From the NCBI RefSeq assembly GCF_034702125.1, contig NC_085876.1:2049725-2113724 (forward strand): 64,000 bases of DNA, read 5' to 3'. Numbering within the stretch: position 1 is the first letter of the stretch; every line of letters starts with the position of its first letter. This DNA is from Engraulis encrasicolus (taxonomy: Eukaryota; Chordata; Actinopteri; Clupeiformes; Engraulidae). The translations under genes and the position numbers were made by a program. A model generated the notes under the pieces. The model was not told the DNA's origin. It searched no databases and saw only the letters and a list, made by a program, of their open reading frames with translations. Positions 1 through 16,203 of the stretch are shown piece by piece.

Positions 1-577
1 AGAGCGACAGTGAGATTGAAAGGAGAAAGGAAGGAAGAGACAAACTCTAAGTTAGACAAAGAGATTGAAAGAAAAAGGGAAGAGCGCATAGAGAAGGGAA
101 GACACAGATATAGAGGGGAGGAGGAGACTATGAAAGAAAGAGAGTCAGTCCTGATATACAGATGGCCACTTGAGGGAAAAGAAGAAATAAAAGAGTACTA
201 AAAAATACAGGGGAAAAAAGACAGAACTAAAGAAGACGAAATAAAAGGATTGCGTCTGGGTGAAGAGATGGAGAGGAAGATGTTAGAGAGTGGAAGAGGG
301 GGCAAGGGGCAAGACATAGATGGATTGGAGCAGTGAAACACACAACCGTGCAACCAAAGAAAGAAACCCAGGTAGATGAAACAGCGACAGAATAAAATGG
401 AAAGTTGACGTATTCCTGATAGAAATAGTGAGAAACAGATGGGGATGAAGACGCGAGACGAGTGAGAATAGAGAGGTACAGACACAGGGAGAAAAGTACA
501 AAAAGTAAAAGAGCGGGGTGAAGCGCTATATTGAAGACAGTAATGGAACAGGCAAAAAATAAATGGGAGCCTGTATA
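1..577. repeat. Purine-rich low-complexity DNA
   Basis: The plus strand is dominated by A and G with short GAAA and GAGA runs and no long perfect array. Open frames here are Lys/Glu/Arg-rich on plus and Ser/Leu/Phe-rich on minus, as expected of a polypurine strand. I see no gene. The tract ends where a TTAA-flanked element begins. Confidence 0.6.
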
Positions 578-581
578 TTAA

Positions 582-2281
582 CTCATTGGCTGCCAGCCAT
601 TTTCATAAAAGAGTAACCCAGAGTGCCAGAGATTTTTCAGCATTTTGGGTGTTTTTTGGAGGCTCACAGAAAATTGAGTTCTGTGTCTATGTCAACACCA
701 TACCTATCAAAACACAGATTAGACGCTCATCTGTCATCAGAAAAAAACGGTGTCTCTCTACCCCTTTCCGTTCTTTCATAATCATCTGTTGAAAATAAGT
801 GGAATTCGCCAAAATGCTGCTTTCTAGCCAAAAAGCTGAGAAAACGCCATTTGAAGTTGACCTATAATTGCAAGTGTTTTTGCTCATAATGACACCGTCC
901 TAACAACTCCAAACCTATCAGATGCTATTACAGAGTCTCCTGTCATCTGTAGCCAGAACAAAAGATCGTTTGTATGGTCTTTTCAACCTAATAATGTACT
1001 GAAATATAACGGGGTGGGCTTGAAAACAAGAGTGTTTTGGTTTGTTGCTGGCGCGCACAATGGATCATGACAGCAGGTGCATGTAACTCATGTGAAATAC
1101 TAAACTCACAGAAATACTGTCTCATAGTCCCTCTGTTTAGCCTGTAGTCCTCTCGTTGGGGAACAAATCACAGCTGATTTGTTTCCTCCTGTACCATGTG
1201 AACTGAGAGGCAGGCAGGCAGGCAGCACAACTTAGCTTACTGCTGCTTCTTTGGCAGAGCGGACAATTTGCAGATTGATGATTACAGTCATCATGTTTCT
1301 GCTACAGTATAGTGATCTTGTCATATATTGTTCAATGAATTTTCTTTTGATAAAGTACTGATCACATATCCAACATTTCACAAGCCGATTGGAGTGGGGA
1401 AGGCTAGCTGGTCTGAGGCTAAGTGCAATGCTTTCTCAATGTGAGCTGAATGTATCTGACCAGACACAAAGGCTAGCCTACTCTGTTCCAAGAACCTGCA
1501 ACCCCCCTGTCTTTTTGATGATACAGTAAGCTGATCATACTATACAGATCCACAACTGCAACTGTAGAATGAGTAAAAATAGTTGACTTACCAAGGCTCC
1601 TTTATTTAGGCTTAGTTGTAAGTTGTTAGCGATTTCGTGCTAGCTAGCTAGCGTAGCAAACAATAGCCAAACATTCCCAACCGAGGTGACCACTAGTCCC
1701 GTGCATTTTACTGTTAGATGATCTTTTGTACACATCATCCTGATGTTGTGTAGGCTGATCACATTATCCAAAATGAAACAGTTGCCACACAGATCATCTC
1801 TGGTTGAACATGGTGTATTTTGGGCAAGCTAGTTACAATGCCTACTAGCTAGATGGCAACAGGGGGGTGTATTTTGATCATGAGAGGAAGTTTTTTTTTG
1901 TCAGGCTCTGACACTAAAATCAGTAGAATACCTGTGTTAAAATCAGAGGGCAAGAAAGTAGACTACTGTCACAGGTGCTTTACTTTCAAAAATGATTTTG
2001 CTATGCTACTTTTGAGATTATAATAGTAAAAAGGGATGTTTTTGTCTTGACATTTCCTCTTGATGTGAGCTAATGCCCTGCCCTGACTGTTCCTAAGGAC
2101 ACTTCTGCCACCTACAGGAACAGTTAGAACACGACTAGAGGCGTGAAATTAATACACAACATAGGTCAGACCGTCCTCAAGGCGTGGCTGTAAAAAAACG
2201 CAATTATCGGCGAACGACGTCGAAGGCAGGGGGCGTCACTATTCGAAATGACGTCACTCGACGGCTAAGGCAGCCAATGAG
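582..2281. mobile_element. TTAA-flanked 1.7-kb DNA transposon, piggyBac-like, non-autonomous
   Basis: The left end reads CTCATTGGCTGCC directly after TTAA (578-581). The right end reads GGCAGCCAATGAG directly before TTAA (2282-2285). The 13-bp inverted repeat is perfect and TTAA is duplicated, the target-site signature of piggyBac-type transposons. Length is 1,700 bp. I found no transposase motif on either strand; the only frames are short and low in coding character. The right subterminal part is CpG-rich and contains two TGACGTCA-like motifs. The class rests on the TTAA duplication alone; the TIR does not start with the usual CCC. Confidence 0.75.
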
Positions 2282-2446
2282 TTAAAGGGGCGATATACTG
2301 TGGAGGTGAGAACCATAGACCTATAAGACAGAGTTTGGGAAGAGGTTTAAAGACAATCAGGCTATGGTAGCAATGTAGATTTGAAGGAGAATTCAAAAAT
2401 TCACCCTTGAGATCCTGGTGTACAGTAAACAATGTTTCGCATAGTG

Positions 2447-2619
2447 GCCCTGCCGTGGCCTAACGGTTGTGCACTGGGTTACTACGCCGGCGACCTGGGT
2501 TCAATTCCGGCTCGGGTCATTTGTCGATCACTCCACATATTTCTCCCTACTCATTTCCTGTCTCTCCTCCACTGTCCTCAGTGTCCTGTCAAAACTGAAG
2601 GCAAGAAAGGCCTAAAAAA
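2447..2619 (+). mobile_element. tRNA-derived SINE, copy 1
   Basis: The head is tRNA-like. An A-box-like TGGCCTAACGG lies near 2457, and a B-box GGTTCAATTCC lies about 45 bp downstream. The tail is a CT-rich body ending in GGCCTAAAAAAA. It shares head and body with the copy at 11,723-11,908, so the two are one family. This is a pol III-type retroposon, not a functional tRNA gene. No convincing target duplication beyond ATAG is visible. Confidence 0.8.
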
Positions 2620-2623
2620 ATAG

Positions 2624-3411
2624 GTATGGTAGCTGGCCTCAGTCCCAGGATGCTTTAACCAGAGATCATGTGGGATGAGATGTGACCCACTGAGAGCCAG
2701 TTGTGTGTATAAAGGGTTGGTACACAGGGACCACTGTTGAAATAGAGGAGGTGGGACAATTCAAAAAGCCTTCACACATGGCAGTTGAATATGCACGAGG
2801 AATTGAATCTCTGAGAAGTCGGGAGAAAGTAGGCAGTTGCAAAAAAAAGATGTCTCCGCTTAAAAGGTAGGCAGCAGTACAGTAACTCTTTTGCAACCAT
2901 TGTCTTCGATGATGTCTGATTGGATGTGTTCATTCACACTACTGATGAGATTGATGGCATTATCAAATCACTGCATGTTCGCCTAAGTTGGTCTAGACCT
3001 TGAACACTGAATGAACAGCTTGGCCTTGAGCACAGAATGAATAACTTGGTTAATATTTTATTTTATTTTAAATTATTATTACTGACTATTCTAATACTCC
3101 TCTTCTCTGTCTATTGTCATTTGAGTCAAACTAATTGTCTCTCCATATCTGGCGGGTTCTACACAGATGTCAGAACAGAAGGACTGTAGCCTAATTAAAC
3201 TCAAAATGTATCAGGAATCTTCCATTTTTTTCTTTCCTTTTGGAAGATTCTGCTCATGACCTTGTGTCCATCAAACCATATTTGCACACACACACAGGAG
3301 AGAGACAGCATGAGAGAGAGAGAGAGAGAACGTATGATTTTGTCTGTTTGCAAATGTGTATATCATGCTCACATTCACTCCAAATGTCAATCAATAACTG
3401 GACACAGACGC

Positions 3412-3412
<1 letters not shown>
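2624..3412. other. Intergenic, no gene seen
   Basis: Mixed-composition DNA with an AT-rich patch near 3,050-3,100 and a short CA/GA run near 3,285-3,330. No coding motif, RNA gene or terminal repeat was recognised. Confidence 0.5.

Positions 3413-3466
<54 letters not shown>
3413..3466 (+). repeat. (GT)n microsatellite
   Basis: Pure GT dinucleotide run of about 27 units, preceded by CGCG. Confidence 0.95.
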
Positions 3467-3468
<2 letters not shown>

Positions 3469-3761
3469 TGCGTGTGTGGACGTATCGATTACAGCATAGG
3501 GCACCGTATATACCTAATAGTTCCCGTTGGGAATACCGCAGGACTCTAACTGTCAGAACTCTTTTCTATTATCGGATCAAACTGCGCGGATGGGGAGCAA
3601 TATGGATTTCAGAACCAGGCGGCAGTCTGCCACTGTGTCTTTGCCATTTGGATAGCAGTGTCTGTGTAATATCATGTGTCTTTCAGTTTCTACATAGACT
3701 GGGTGTCAGTGTGTGAGTGTCTTGAGTGTGAGCTTGCATTGATCCTCCATATGGACCCTGC

Positions 3762-3897
<136 letters not shown>

Positions 3898-3990
3898 CTC
3901 TATGTGGCCATAGACACAGACTAGGAGCTTTTTTCAGGTTTCGGTTAAAACTCAACACAGCACTCTCCTCCTGTCCTGTTTGTATGTGTG

Positions 3991-4781
<791 letters not shown>

Positions 4782-4795
4782 TAGTAGTAGTAGTT

Positions 4796-4848
<53 letters not shown>
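4782..4848 (+). repeat. (TAG)n trinucleotide microsatellite
   Basis: About 20 units of TAG/GTA with one TTG interruption near 4,794. The upstream 100 bp (GGAGTAGAG and similar) look like decayed units of the same repeat, so the array has shrunk or diverged at its 5' side. Confidence 0.95.
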
Positions 4849-4849
<1 letters not shown>

Positions 4850-5024
4850 TGTGGGTGTGGGTGTCGGTGCATGCATGCGTGAGTGGGTGTTTGGGTGTGC
4901 GTGTGCGGCACATGTGTTTCTGTGTGTCTTTTATTCATTGGTTTCAGTGGCTGCACTCACAGTGACAGGTCTCCAGGCTAAAGGTTTTTGGAGGAATATA
5001 AACTCACTGAATTTCTCATTGGAT

Positions 5025-5025
<1 letters not shown>

Positions 5026-5116
<91 letters not shown>

Positions 5117-5146
5117 CGCACACACACGCACACACACACACACACA
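5026..5146 (+). repeat. (CA)n microsatellite with CG interruptions
   Basis: Pure at its left end, with three CACG interruptions at the right end (about 5,109-5,130). The unique flanks share ATATAAACTCACTG on both sides (about 4,996-5,010 and 5,158-5,171), so the array lies between two short direct repeats. Confidence 0.95.
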
Positions 5147-5189
5147 ATCAAGCAGAAATATAAACTCACTGGGAGGTTGAGTTGTTGCC

Positions 5190-5992
<803 letters not shown>

Positions 5993-6075
5993 GGAGTTCA
6001 CGGGACAGAGGGGAGAGAAGTTTCTTCTCAACATGCGGAAGAGAAAAAAAAAAACAACACACATTCTCACATCTG

Positions 6076-6240
6076 TTGGTAATCCCCACCTGTGGGGACA
6101 ATTGTCCCGGCCGGGCCCATGGAGAGAGGGGGCGCCCAGAGAGGGGTCCCCAATACATTGTATCTATTGGGCTGGAAGGTCCTTTCATATGACTTTGTCT
6201 TGGGCCCAGCCAATGTTGTCACTCCAAAACACTGCACCAA
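6076..6240. repeat. Degenerate copy of a GGGCCC-rich interspersed repeat
   Basis: Shares the ordered blocks CAATACATTGTATCTATTGGG, CCTTTC..ATGACTTTGTC and GGGCCCAGCC with the better-preserved copy at 7442-7597 (CATTACATTGTATGTAATGGG, CCTTTCGGATGTCTTTGTC, GGGTCCAGCC). The ends are not clear here. Confidence 0.5.
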
Positions 6241-6329
6241 TACAGATCTTGAATACTGAACTGGGACTAGAGGGGGGAAAGAGCAAACATGACAGAAACC
6301 CCAAGAAAATAAATGGAATGACACATAGA

Positions 6330-6364
6330 CGCACACGCACGCGCGCGCACCCACGCACACACAC

Positions 6365-6401
<37 letters not shown>
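6330..6401 (+). repeat. (CA/CG)n imperfect microsatellite
   Basis: A CA run with several CG substitutions, including a CGCGCGCG core near 6,340. This alternating purine-pyrimidine DNA could adopt the Z form. Confidence 0.9.
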
Positions 6402-6402
<1 letters not shown>

Positions 6403-6630
6403 CATGACTACGTAGACCAGTTAAGCCCACTCACAGACAGACACAACAGTTTTTCACCCAAGACTGCTGAAAGATAACCCCCTTAGTGTGTGTGTGCGCG
6501 CGCGCACGTGCACGCTTCTGTGCGTGAAGTGAGTGTGTGTGCGTACGTGTGTGTGTTCTTCACTTGAGACTCCACTGATGGATCACCCCCTGGGAGAAGG
6601 AGATGGGTCTGGACAGAGGAGATGGGTTTC

Positions 6631-7396
<766 letters not shown>

Positions 7397-7441
7397 GTGA
7401 ATGTGTGTGTGTGTGTGTGTGTGTGTGTTTGTGTGCGTGTG

Positions 7442-7708
<267 letters not shown>

Positions 7709-8182
7709 TCAGATCGATAGCCAGGGCCTGGCAACCGTGTTTTAAATATAGACAGCAGAGGTGGATCGCACTTTGAAGCCATGGAAACACCAACACAGGT
7801 AAGAAAGGTAGAAAGTTGTGTACACACACACACACACACACACACACAGAGACAGACACACACAAACACACCCACACAGTGGATCATTAGAATGTTCTTA
7901 AATAATTCTTGTAGATAATTGCTATAATGATGTTTTCATCCTGGTAAAGGTGAACCCAGCCGTCATCTCTTGATGTATATAATTGACATGATTAGTGTGT
8001 GTGTGTGTGTGTGCGTGCGTACGCGAGAGCGAACAGGCGCATGTGTGCGTGCGTGCATGTGTGTGTGTTAGCCCCTGTTCTCTAAGCTGTGGAGTAACTA
8101 TTATAGGCTTATTATGTGAAAGTAATTAGGCCTATATAGAGGTAGAATATACAGAGGTGAGATTTTCAAGAGATTGTTCGTT
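7709..8182. other. Intergenic, no gene seen
   Basis: Contains a short CA run (7,824-7,870) and a GT/GC patch (7,997-8,070). No gene motif. Confidence 0.5.
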
Positions 8183-8202
8183 GGTGTGTGTGTGTGTGTG
8201 TG

Positions 8203-8284
<82 letters not shown>

Positions 8285-8290
8285 GAGAGA
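8183..8290 (+). repeat. Compound (TG)n-(GA)n microsatellite
   Basis: A TG run to about 8214 passes directly into a GA run of about 38 units. A one-step switch of motif is typical of compound microsatellites. Confidence 0.95.
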
Positions 8291-9280
8291 CTAGGCTGAT
8301 ATCATAAACTTTGTTGTCTGAGCATACAGTGTATATGTGTAGGTCTGTCATTGTTTTTTTACTGTGTGTCTCTTTAGCACTATTCCGACGGGACCAGTTT
8401 TATGTATGGACCTAGGGAAATGTGATTTTTATCTCAGGACGTCAGTAATAGAAATGGATGATTTGGACGGGATTGAAATATTTCAGTAAACGAACAGAAA
8501 GTGGGTGGGGTTATTCATCACGCACCGTTGTGACTGCACTTGTCGTCATGCGTGTGCCAACTCCACCATATATTACGCCTATTGATTTTTGAGCACATTA
8601 TTGCGAATCCATGGAGACATGGTCCCGTGGAACAATTGTAATAGTTGCCTGCTGGTTTACTAACCCATCAAAATCCATTCTAATGCGTCTGCATGCGTGT
8701 CCTTTCATTTGGAGAGTGCGTTTGACCATGCCGCCTGATTTTGACAGCGAGCACAGCTTGGAACAACTCCCTAAAACGAAACTACTGCAAGGCTGTAATG
8801 TTTGCAAGCCTGGAGAGATTGGATAAATTGTGCGTTTCGTGCACTTAACCAGACATCTGTGGTGGATTTTGGTGATGAATGGCGTAAAAAGGAATTAAAT
8901 TGCATGTATAAAGCATATATAGAAAAAGGACAAATACATGTTGTTGTATAAGTAAGAACAGAACAGGCCAACTTTGTACTAACAATTTGAAGATGTGAAA
9001 GAACAAACAAATAGACATACAGTACATACATGAGATTATCAGAAAAGGGTTCAGATGGAAAAGCACTGAGCTTATTTTAGGGGGCACATTAGGCCTACAT
9101 ACAAGTACTTGCAAATAAGATAATTTCCCTCACAAGCACCACTCGTGACTGCACGACACATAGCCCACTATATGGCAGACACAAGACATACAAATTATAT
9201 GAATTCCCAAACTAAGCGTTTGCTTCTAGACGATTACTCTGCAAAATAACATGCGATATTCTAGGGTACAGGTTTTTGAA
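8291..9280. other. Intergenic, no gene seen
   Basis: No domain or terminal repeat recognised. A plus-strand frame at 8,611-8,826 encodes 71 residues with no motif I know and no splice context. Confidence 0.45.
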
Positions 9281-9288
9281 CCTAGCAG

Positions 9289-9433
9289 CAGAGGCGCATC
9301 TTGTCACCAGGCTAGGCAGGCAGCCGCGTGGTTCCCCCAAACCCCTATATGGTGAATAACAGCTCACACTTTACAACAGCAGTGGCCGTTGCATTTTCGC
9401 TTGGGGTCCCATCTGACCCTATAATCGCCTCTG
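9289..9433. mobile_element. hAT MITE, 145 bp, with perfect 8-bp target duplication
   Basis: Left end CAGAGGCG and right end CGCCTCTG are perfect 8-bp inverted repeats. CCTAGCAG occurs immediately outside both ends (9281-9288 and 9434-9441). A CAG terminus plus an 8-bp duplication is the hAT signature. The interior is too short to code, so an autonomous hAT elsewhere must have moved it. Confidence 0.9.
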
Positions 9434-9441
9434 CCTAGCAG

Positions 9442-10130
9442 AGATAGACGGGATAAAACCACAATGATTTTGCTTCAAGCAAATGGAGAACTGGAATTGG
9501 GGATGCAAAAATCACGATGCAAGGACAGTTTGTTTTGAGACAAGGTGGCCGAGAGAGTTGGAGAAGAGGTCACATATACTTTTATTTTATTTTATTTGAC
9601 AAGGATTGTATGACACATATAGCCTACAATTGAGCAAAATTATAGCGGTAAGGGTATTTTTCACCTTTAGTCTTTGGACCAGAATTGTCGTTAGAAAAGT
9701 AGGATGATTAGAATTAATAATATTAAGATATATAATTATAACAGATGCTAAGACACAACACAAACCACAACACAAGATCAATGACTGAAATGCACACGGT
9801 GTTGCCCTGTATTTAACCATTTCTTAAGACCTGATTTTAAGAGTACTGTGAGTGCATGAGTGCGTGATTGAATAGGCAACCAGCAGTACTTGTGCTATTG
9901 GGTCAGTGTACTTATTCTAACCAAGTGTGCTGGGTAATACTAGGGTGCTATCATCTGGTGTGTTATTAAATTATAGAATGACTGTACATTATTCATTAGG
10001 CATTGGGGGTGCTTTTTTCCTTATTCCAAACATTTACTTTGGTTGTTGTCATTCCTTTTACTTTGGTTACTTTTAATTTTGTTAACATTTACAATTAATG
10101 ATATGCCTTGGTATCTTTGTCTACGAAGAA
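9442..10130. other. Intergenic, AT-rich, no gene seen
   Basis: AT-rich sequence with a TTTTATTTTATTTTATTT run near 9,580. No coding or element signature. Confidence 0.5.
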
Positions 10131-10800
10131 GTGTGCCTTGGCTCAAGGAAAGTTGAAAGCCACTATACTAAGCACACAAGTCTATGTAAACCCCGTACCA
10201 AGTAGTGGGAGGTGAAGGCCCAGAGCAGAACCAAAGTGCTTACGGTGCTAATTTTTAATGTCCAAAGATTTTTAATGACCAAAGATCACCATTGTGAAAT
10301 TCTCTAAAATGCCCGGACGTCAAAGTTCGGGGGGGCCTTAGGGTATATATAGTGAATGCTTTGCCACTCAAACTTGGGAGGAATTTGCGGACGATTAACG
10401 ACTATCAGAAGCAACTGGTATCGGGTCGCGACTCACTCCTTGGTACGGTTGGTGGCTGTTAGCAAGTTCTTTGCTGGTTCCTGTTTTGCTGGTGTTTGGC
10501 ATAACCTAGACCGGGTGAGCAGATAAACTCTCAACAACATCTATTTTCACTCTGACTTGGCTGAATTCTTCCAAAACGTTTGTCGGCACCTGAGGAGCTC
10601 GGGTAACGAAAAAAATCTTCTTCACATCTTTACATAGGGTCGCATTCTTACAGGATTAGTATTACCCAGCAGGGTAATTAATCCTGACTGTTTTACAGGA
10701 GGTAAAACTTGCGGTGAAGTTTACAACTTTACTTCATGGCACGTTTGGACAGGACTACATTTCTCGGTTATTATTACTTTACCCCAGCTCCCCCTATTAA
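10131..10800 (+). other. Possible LTR-like or promoter-like segment
   Basis: Contains a TATA-like TATATATAG at 10,344-10,352, a pair of near-identical blocks (TTTTTAATGTCCAAAGAT and TTTTTAATGACCAAAGAT at about 10,252-10,286), and a hairpin at about 10,653-10,685 (AGGATTA..TACCC pairing with GGGTAATTAATCCT). This resembles the U3-R layout of a solo LTR, but I could not find matching TG/CA ends or a target duplication. It could equally be a decayed host promoter. Confidence 0.25.
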
Positions 10801-11466
<666 letters not shown>

Positions 11467-11722
11467 TCTGGGGATTGTTTATTCAGAAAATGCTCCATTA
11501 AGGGGAGGAATCCTCAGCAGGCGATATACTCTTATCCAAAACAACAACAAAACATCAACACGCCACATGAGATGGGCTTTGCTGAGTGTACAGATGGGTT
11601 TACTGTGTAATAAAGAATAAATAAACAATCAGCTGGGTCTGTTTTAGTCAAAAATCTGAAACAAGTCCTCAACAAGCTGGCTCCTTATTGCAGGCTGAAA
11701 CATATTTAAAAAGGGAATCAGG

Positions 11723-11908
11723 GCCCAGCCGTGGCTCGGCGGCTGGGCACTGAATTGCTATGCGGGCGACCCAGGTTCAATTCCCGGCCTGGGTCATTTC
11801 CCGGTCCTTCCCCGTCTCTCTCTCTTCCAGCCATTTCCTCTCTGTTCTTCACTGTCCTATCAAATATTAAAGGCACAAAAGCACAAAACATAGACCTAAA
11901 AAAGAGAA
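11723..11908 (+). mobile_element. tRNA-derived SINE, copy 2, with target duplication
   Basis: Same family as 2447-2619. It has an A-box-like TGGCTCGGCGG, a B-box GGTTCAATTCC, a CT-rich body, ATTAAAGGC and an A-rich end. The 7-bp direct repeat AATCAGG flanks it (11,716-11,722 and 11,909-11,915), as expected for LINE-driven retroposition. A pol III promoter is implied by the A and B boxes. Confidence 0.88.
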
Positions 11909-11915
11909 AATCAGG

Positions 11916-12482
<567 letters not shown>

Positions 12483-12635
12483 CTGTCTGGTTATTATCCA
12501 GTTTAGGGTTATAAATGGCCCTCTGGTATTATTAGACATCCAATGTTGCAAGGAAACGGACACAGACACAGACACAAATAGCATCTAATAAAGGGTTATC
12601 CATTATGGAGTGTGTGTGTGTGTGGGGGGGGGAAA

Positions 12636-13274
12636 CGAGGGAAATGGTAGTGGACTTCAGGAAGGTGCAGAGCAGGGCATACACACCATTTACCATCGGA
12701 AGGGAGCCTGTGGAGAGAGTCTCCAGTTACAAGTACCTGGGGTACACCTGACCAAAGACCTCTCCTGGTCACTACATACTCAACACCTGACAGTGAAATC
12801 CAGGCAGCGACTGTACTTTCTCTGCCTACTGAGGAAGTTTAAGGTCTCCACTCCCATCCTGACCTTCTATTCATCAGCGGCGGAAAGCGTGTTGACAGGC
12901 TGCTTTACAGCCTGGTTTGGAAGCTGCCCAAGACGTGAACAGAAGGACCTACAGAGAGTGGTGCGCTCTGCAGAGCTGACTTACCAGCACTCATGGGTAT
13001 ATACAGTATACTGAGAGGGTGGGTGCCGGGGCCAAGAAAATATTGCAGGATGCCTCGCACTCCAACTCAAACATCTTCACCTTGCAAAAGTCCTGCAGAC
13101 GACACCGTACCATACATGCACAAACAGAAAGAGTTTTTACCCCAGGCCGTGTGAAAGCTGAACACAGCCTATTTCTTTTTTACTTTACTTCTTTGGATGC
13201 AGAGCTGATAACCCCATCATTTCACTACAAATAACATGTAGGCCTATGTGACAAATAAAATAACTTGAACTTGA
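12636..13274 (+). pseudogene. 5'-truncated L2/Rex1-type LINE, RT C-terminal relic and 3' end
   Basis: This fragment encodes the last part of a non-LTR reverse transcriptase. Readable blocks in order are MVVDFRK, VERVSSYKYLG (the YLG box), HLTKDLSWSLHT, RQRLYFLCLLRKFKV, ILTFYSSAAESVLTGC, TAWFGSC and KDLQRVVRSAE. These match the C-terminal RT and linker of L2/Rex1-like LINEs of fish, from memory of the family. A frameshift after YLG and stops after the RVVRSAE block show it is dead. The 3' end is GTGACAAATAAAATAACTTGAACTTGA, running straight into CA-rich DNA. The 5' truncation point lies at a TG/G-run, so the copy is bounded by simple repeats on both sides. Confidence 0.82.
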
Positions 13275-14225
<951 letters not shown>

Positions 14226-14242
14226 ACAACACTGTCAGCTAC

Positions 14243-15202
14243 AAGATTGATGTTCTGTTACTTCTATTTAGCAGCTAAATGCTATCTAACCCCCAAAGCA
14301 TCATGTTGGTCTCTCAACTATCTGGTTGGGTGTCAACTTTAACATAACAGTGCAATAACAGTGTAACAGTGCAATAACAGTGTCATAAACATTATATCAA
14401 TGCCATAAACATGTTATGACTGCAATTAGGTTATGGTAAAGACAACCCTAAAAATGTCAAGTTTTCATGACCATAAAAAGTTTATTACATTGATATCATG
14501 ATTATGACTCGTTCATTAGCCTACTTGTGTCACTGCACTGTTTTCACACTAATATGACACTGTTATGTCATCTGGATGACGAATTCAGTCAAATGTAACC
14601 CTTTGTTTTCACAATAATCATGTCATAATTGCAGTTTTTTTTGCAACTTTGGCTGCTTTTGCGGTACTCTTCACATAGATGCACAAACCCCTAACCAAAT
14701 TAGCCAAAATTATTGCACAAAACTGCTAAGTATTCCGTTTGCAATTTATAACACCAGCTTTGAAAATGTAACAAAAACAATCCATTGCAAAACACGCATT
14801 TTGCACAACTGTGAACAAAACTCACTTTTATGACCTAATACCTTTTGAAAAGAACAAAACAAAAGACAAACTGTGGTTTTTAGTTTTCAGTTTTTCTACT
14901 TGCTGCAATATGTGCTTGTAATGTGATGGTTGTGCTGACGATTTTGTACAAACAGATAACAATTGTGTGTAAGGTCGTGTTGGCGTATTGGATTTTGGTT
15001 TTGCAGATTTGGTTTTAGGTTGTCCATGGTTGTGAGAAGAGTTTAGAAGAAAAAAAAACAGCTTAAGTTACAGAAAAATGGGCTTTAGTGTTTTGCCACA
15101 CAATATGCTGAAAACAACACCCACAAACACAAACGCACACAGAGTAGTTCCCAGTTACCTGTATAAGAATGATGTTCTGTTACTTCTGTTTAGCAGCTAC
15201 AT
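14243..15202 (+). repeat. Segment bounded by a 38-bp direct repeat
   Basis: The 38 bp at 14,243-14,280 recur at 15,165-15,202 with about 3 mismatches (shared core GATGTTCTGTTACTTCT). The 884 bp between hold AT-rich DNA with repeated AACAGTG and GTCATAA words (14,345-14,580) and no coding motif. A 38-bp repeat is too long for a normal target duplication, so this looks like a decayed tandem duplication or recombination product. Confidence 0.45.
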
Positions 15203-15224
15203 TTTATTCAACTCCAAGACCATG

Positions 15225-15577
15225 CAGTGTTGCCGATTTTTGACGTCACTTGCGACAAAAAACCTCATCTAGCAACTTTGGCGACTTTTTGGTGCATCTG
15301 GCGACTTTTTAAAATGCATTATCAATGCAAAATTATTGTTTTTCAACATATTTGTAACACTCTGCCACCGTCAGAAGCGTTTCCCACGGTTAACCAGGGA
15401 TGCAGATTAGCTCTGATCTCCAAAATGTAGCTAGCACTGCCCATTTGTACTGTGAATGAAGGCATGTGGACACGTTTCGTGTCGTGCGTGATGTACCTAA
15501 CGTCATGACATCATCTAGTGACTTTTCTGCGAGCCAATAGTGACTTTGGCAGATTGCAGACAGCAGATGCAACACTG
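15225..15577. mobile_element. hAT-type non-autonomous element (CAGTGTTGC ends)
   Basis: The left end is CAGTGTTGCC and the right end GCAACACTG, an inverted repeat of about 9 bp starting with CAG. The flanking octamers AGACCATG and ATACCATC agree at 6 of 8 positions, consistent with an old 8-bp duplication. The body contains GGCGACTTTTTGGTGCATCTGG-like sequence shared with 39,831-40,092, so this is a repeat family. No transposase. Confidence 0.65.
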
Positions 15578-15614
15578 ATACCATCCTCAGATGGTGAGAT
15601 GGGCCATTATTCTA

Positions 15615-15728
<114 letters not shown>

Positions 15729-15989
15729 GGGGGGGGGGGGTGCTGGGTGGCATGGTTTGTGCGGTTTGCTACATAACGACGTTAATTATGTTGAATAATA
15801 GTCTGACAGCTTTGCCTTAATTCCTTTCACTTTCACAGCCTGCCTCTTTTTGTCTGGTGACACACAGAGTTTGGTTTTAAATGGAAATCTGAAGCAGCGT
15901 TTTGTGTGTGTTTGTGTGTCTGACGTGATGCAGATTCAATGGGATGTGAAGGAAGATTCTAATGTAGGAGACAGAAGGGCAATTAGGAC

Positions 15990-16190
15990 AGACAGGCGGA
16001 CACTAAACTCCCATTGTCATTGTGACACAGAACTCCACAGCAGACAAGTGAACATAGCACACTGCACAGAACGAAATTGCATTTATGTCTAACCCGTGCA
16101 AGGGAGCAGTGCAGCTGGACGGTACCTGGATGGCTCAGGATACCTCAGTCTTGGAGGAGGATGGGGGAGAGCACTGGTTAGTAGGGTAGC
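15990..16190 (+). repeat. Degenerate teleost interspersed repeat
   Basis: The words TGTGACACAGAACTCC, GACAAGTGAACATAGCACACTGCACAGAACGAAATTGC (spread over about 40 bp) and GGAGGAGGATGGGGGAGAGC match my memory of a common fish repeat. Boundaries and class are uncertain, and I see no second copy in this window. Confidence 0.4.
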
Positions 16191-16203
16191 ATGTCATTTT
16201 TGT

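Noticed and set aside
2447..2520. Functional tRNA gene
   Set aside because: The A and B boxes belong to a SINE head: the acceptor stem does not pair, a conserved CT-rich body follows, and a second copy exists at 11,723.
8611..8826. 71-codon frame as a small gene
   Set aside because: No motif, splice context or neighbouring signal. Length is within chance for 64 kb read in six frames.
10653..10685. Rho-independent-style terminator or structured RNA at the AGGATTA/TAATCCT hairpin
   Set aside because: The genome is eukaryotic and there is no gene context. The hairpin is short and more likely part of a decayed repeat.
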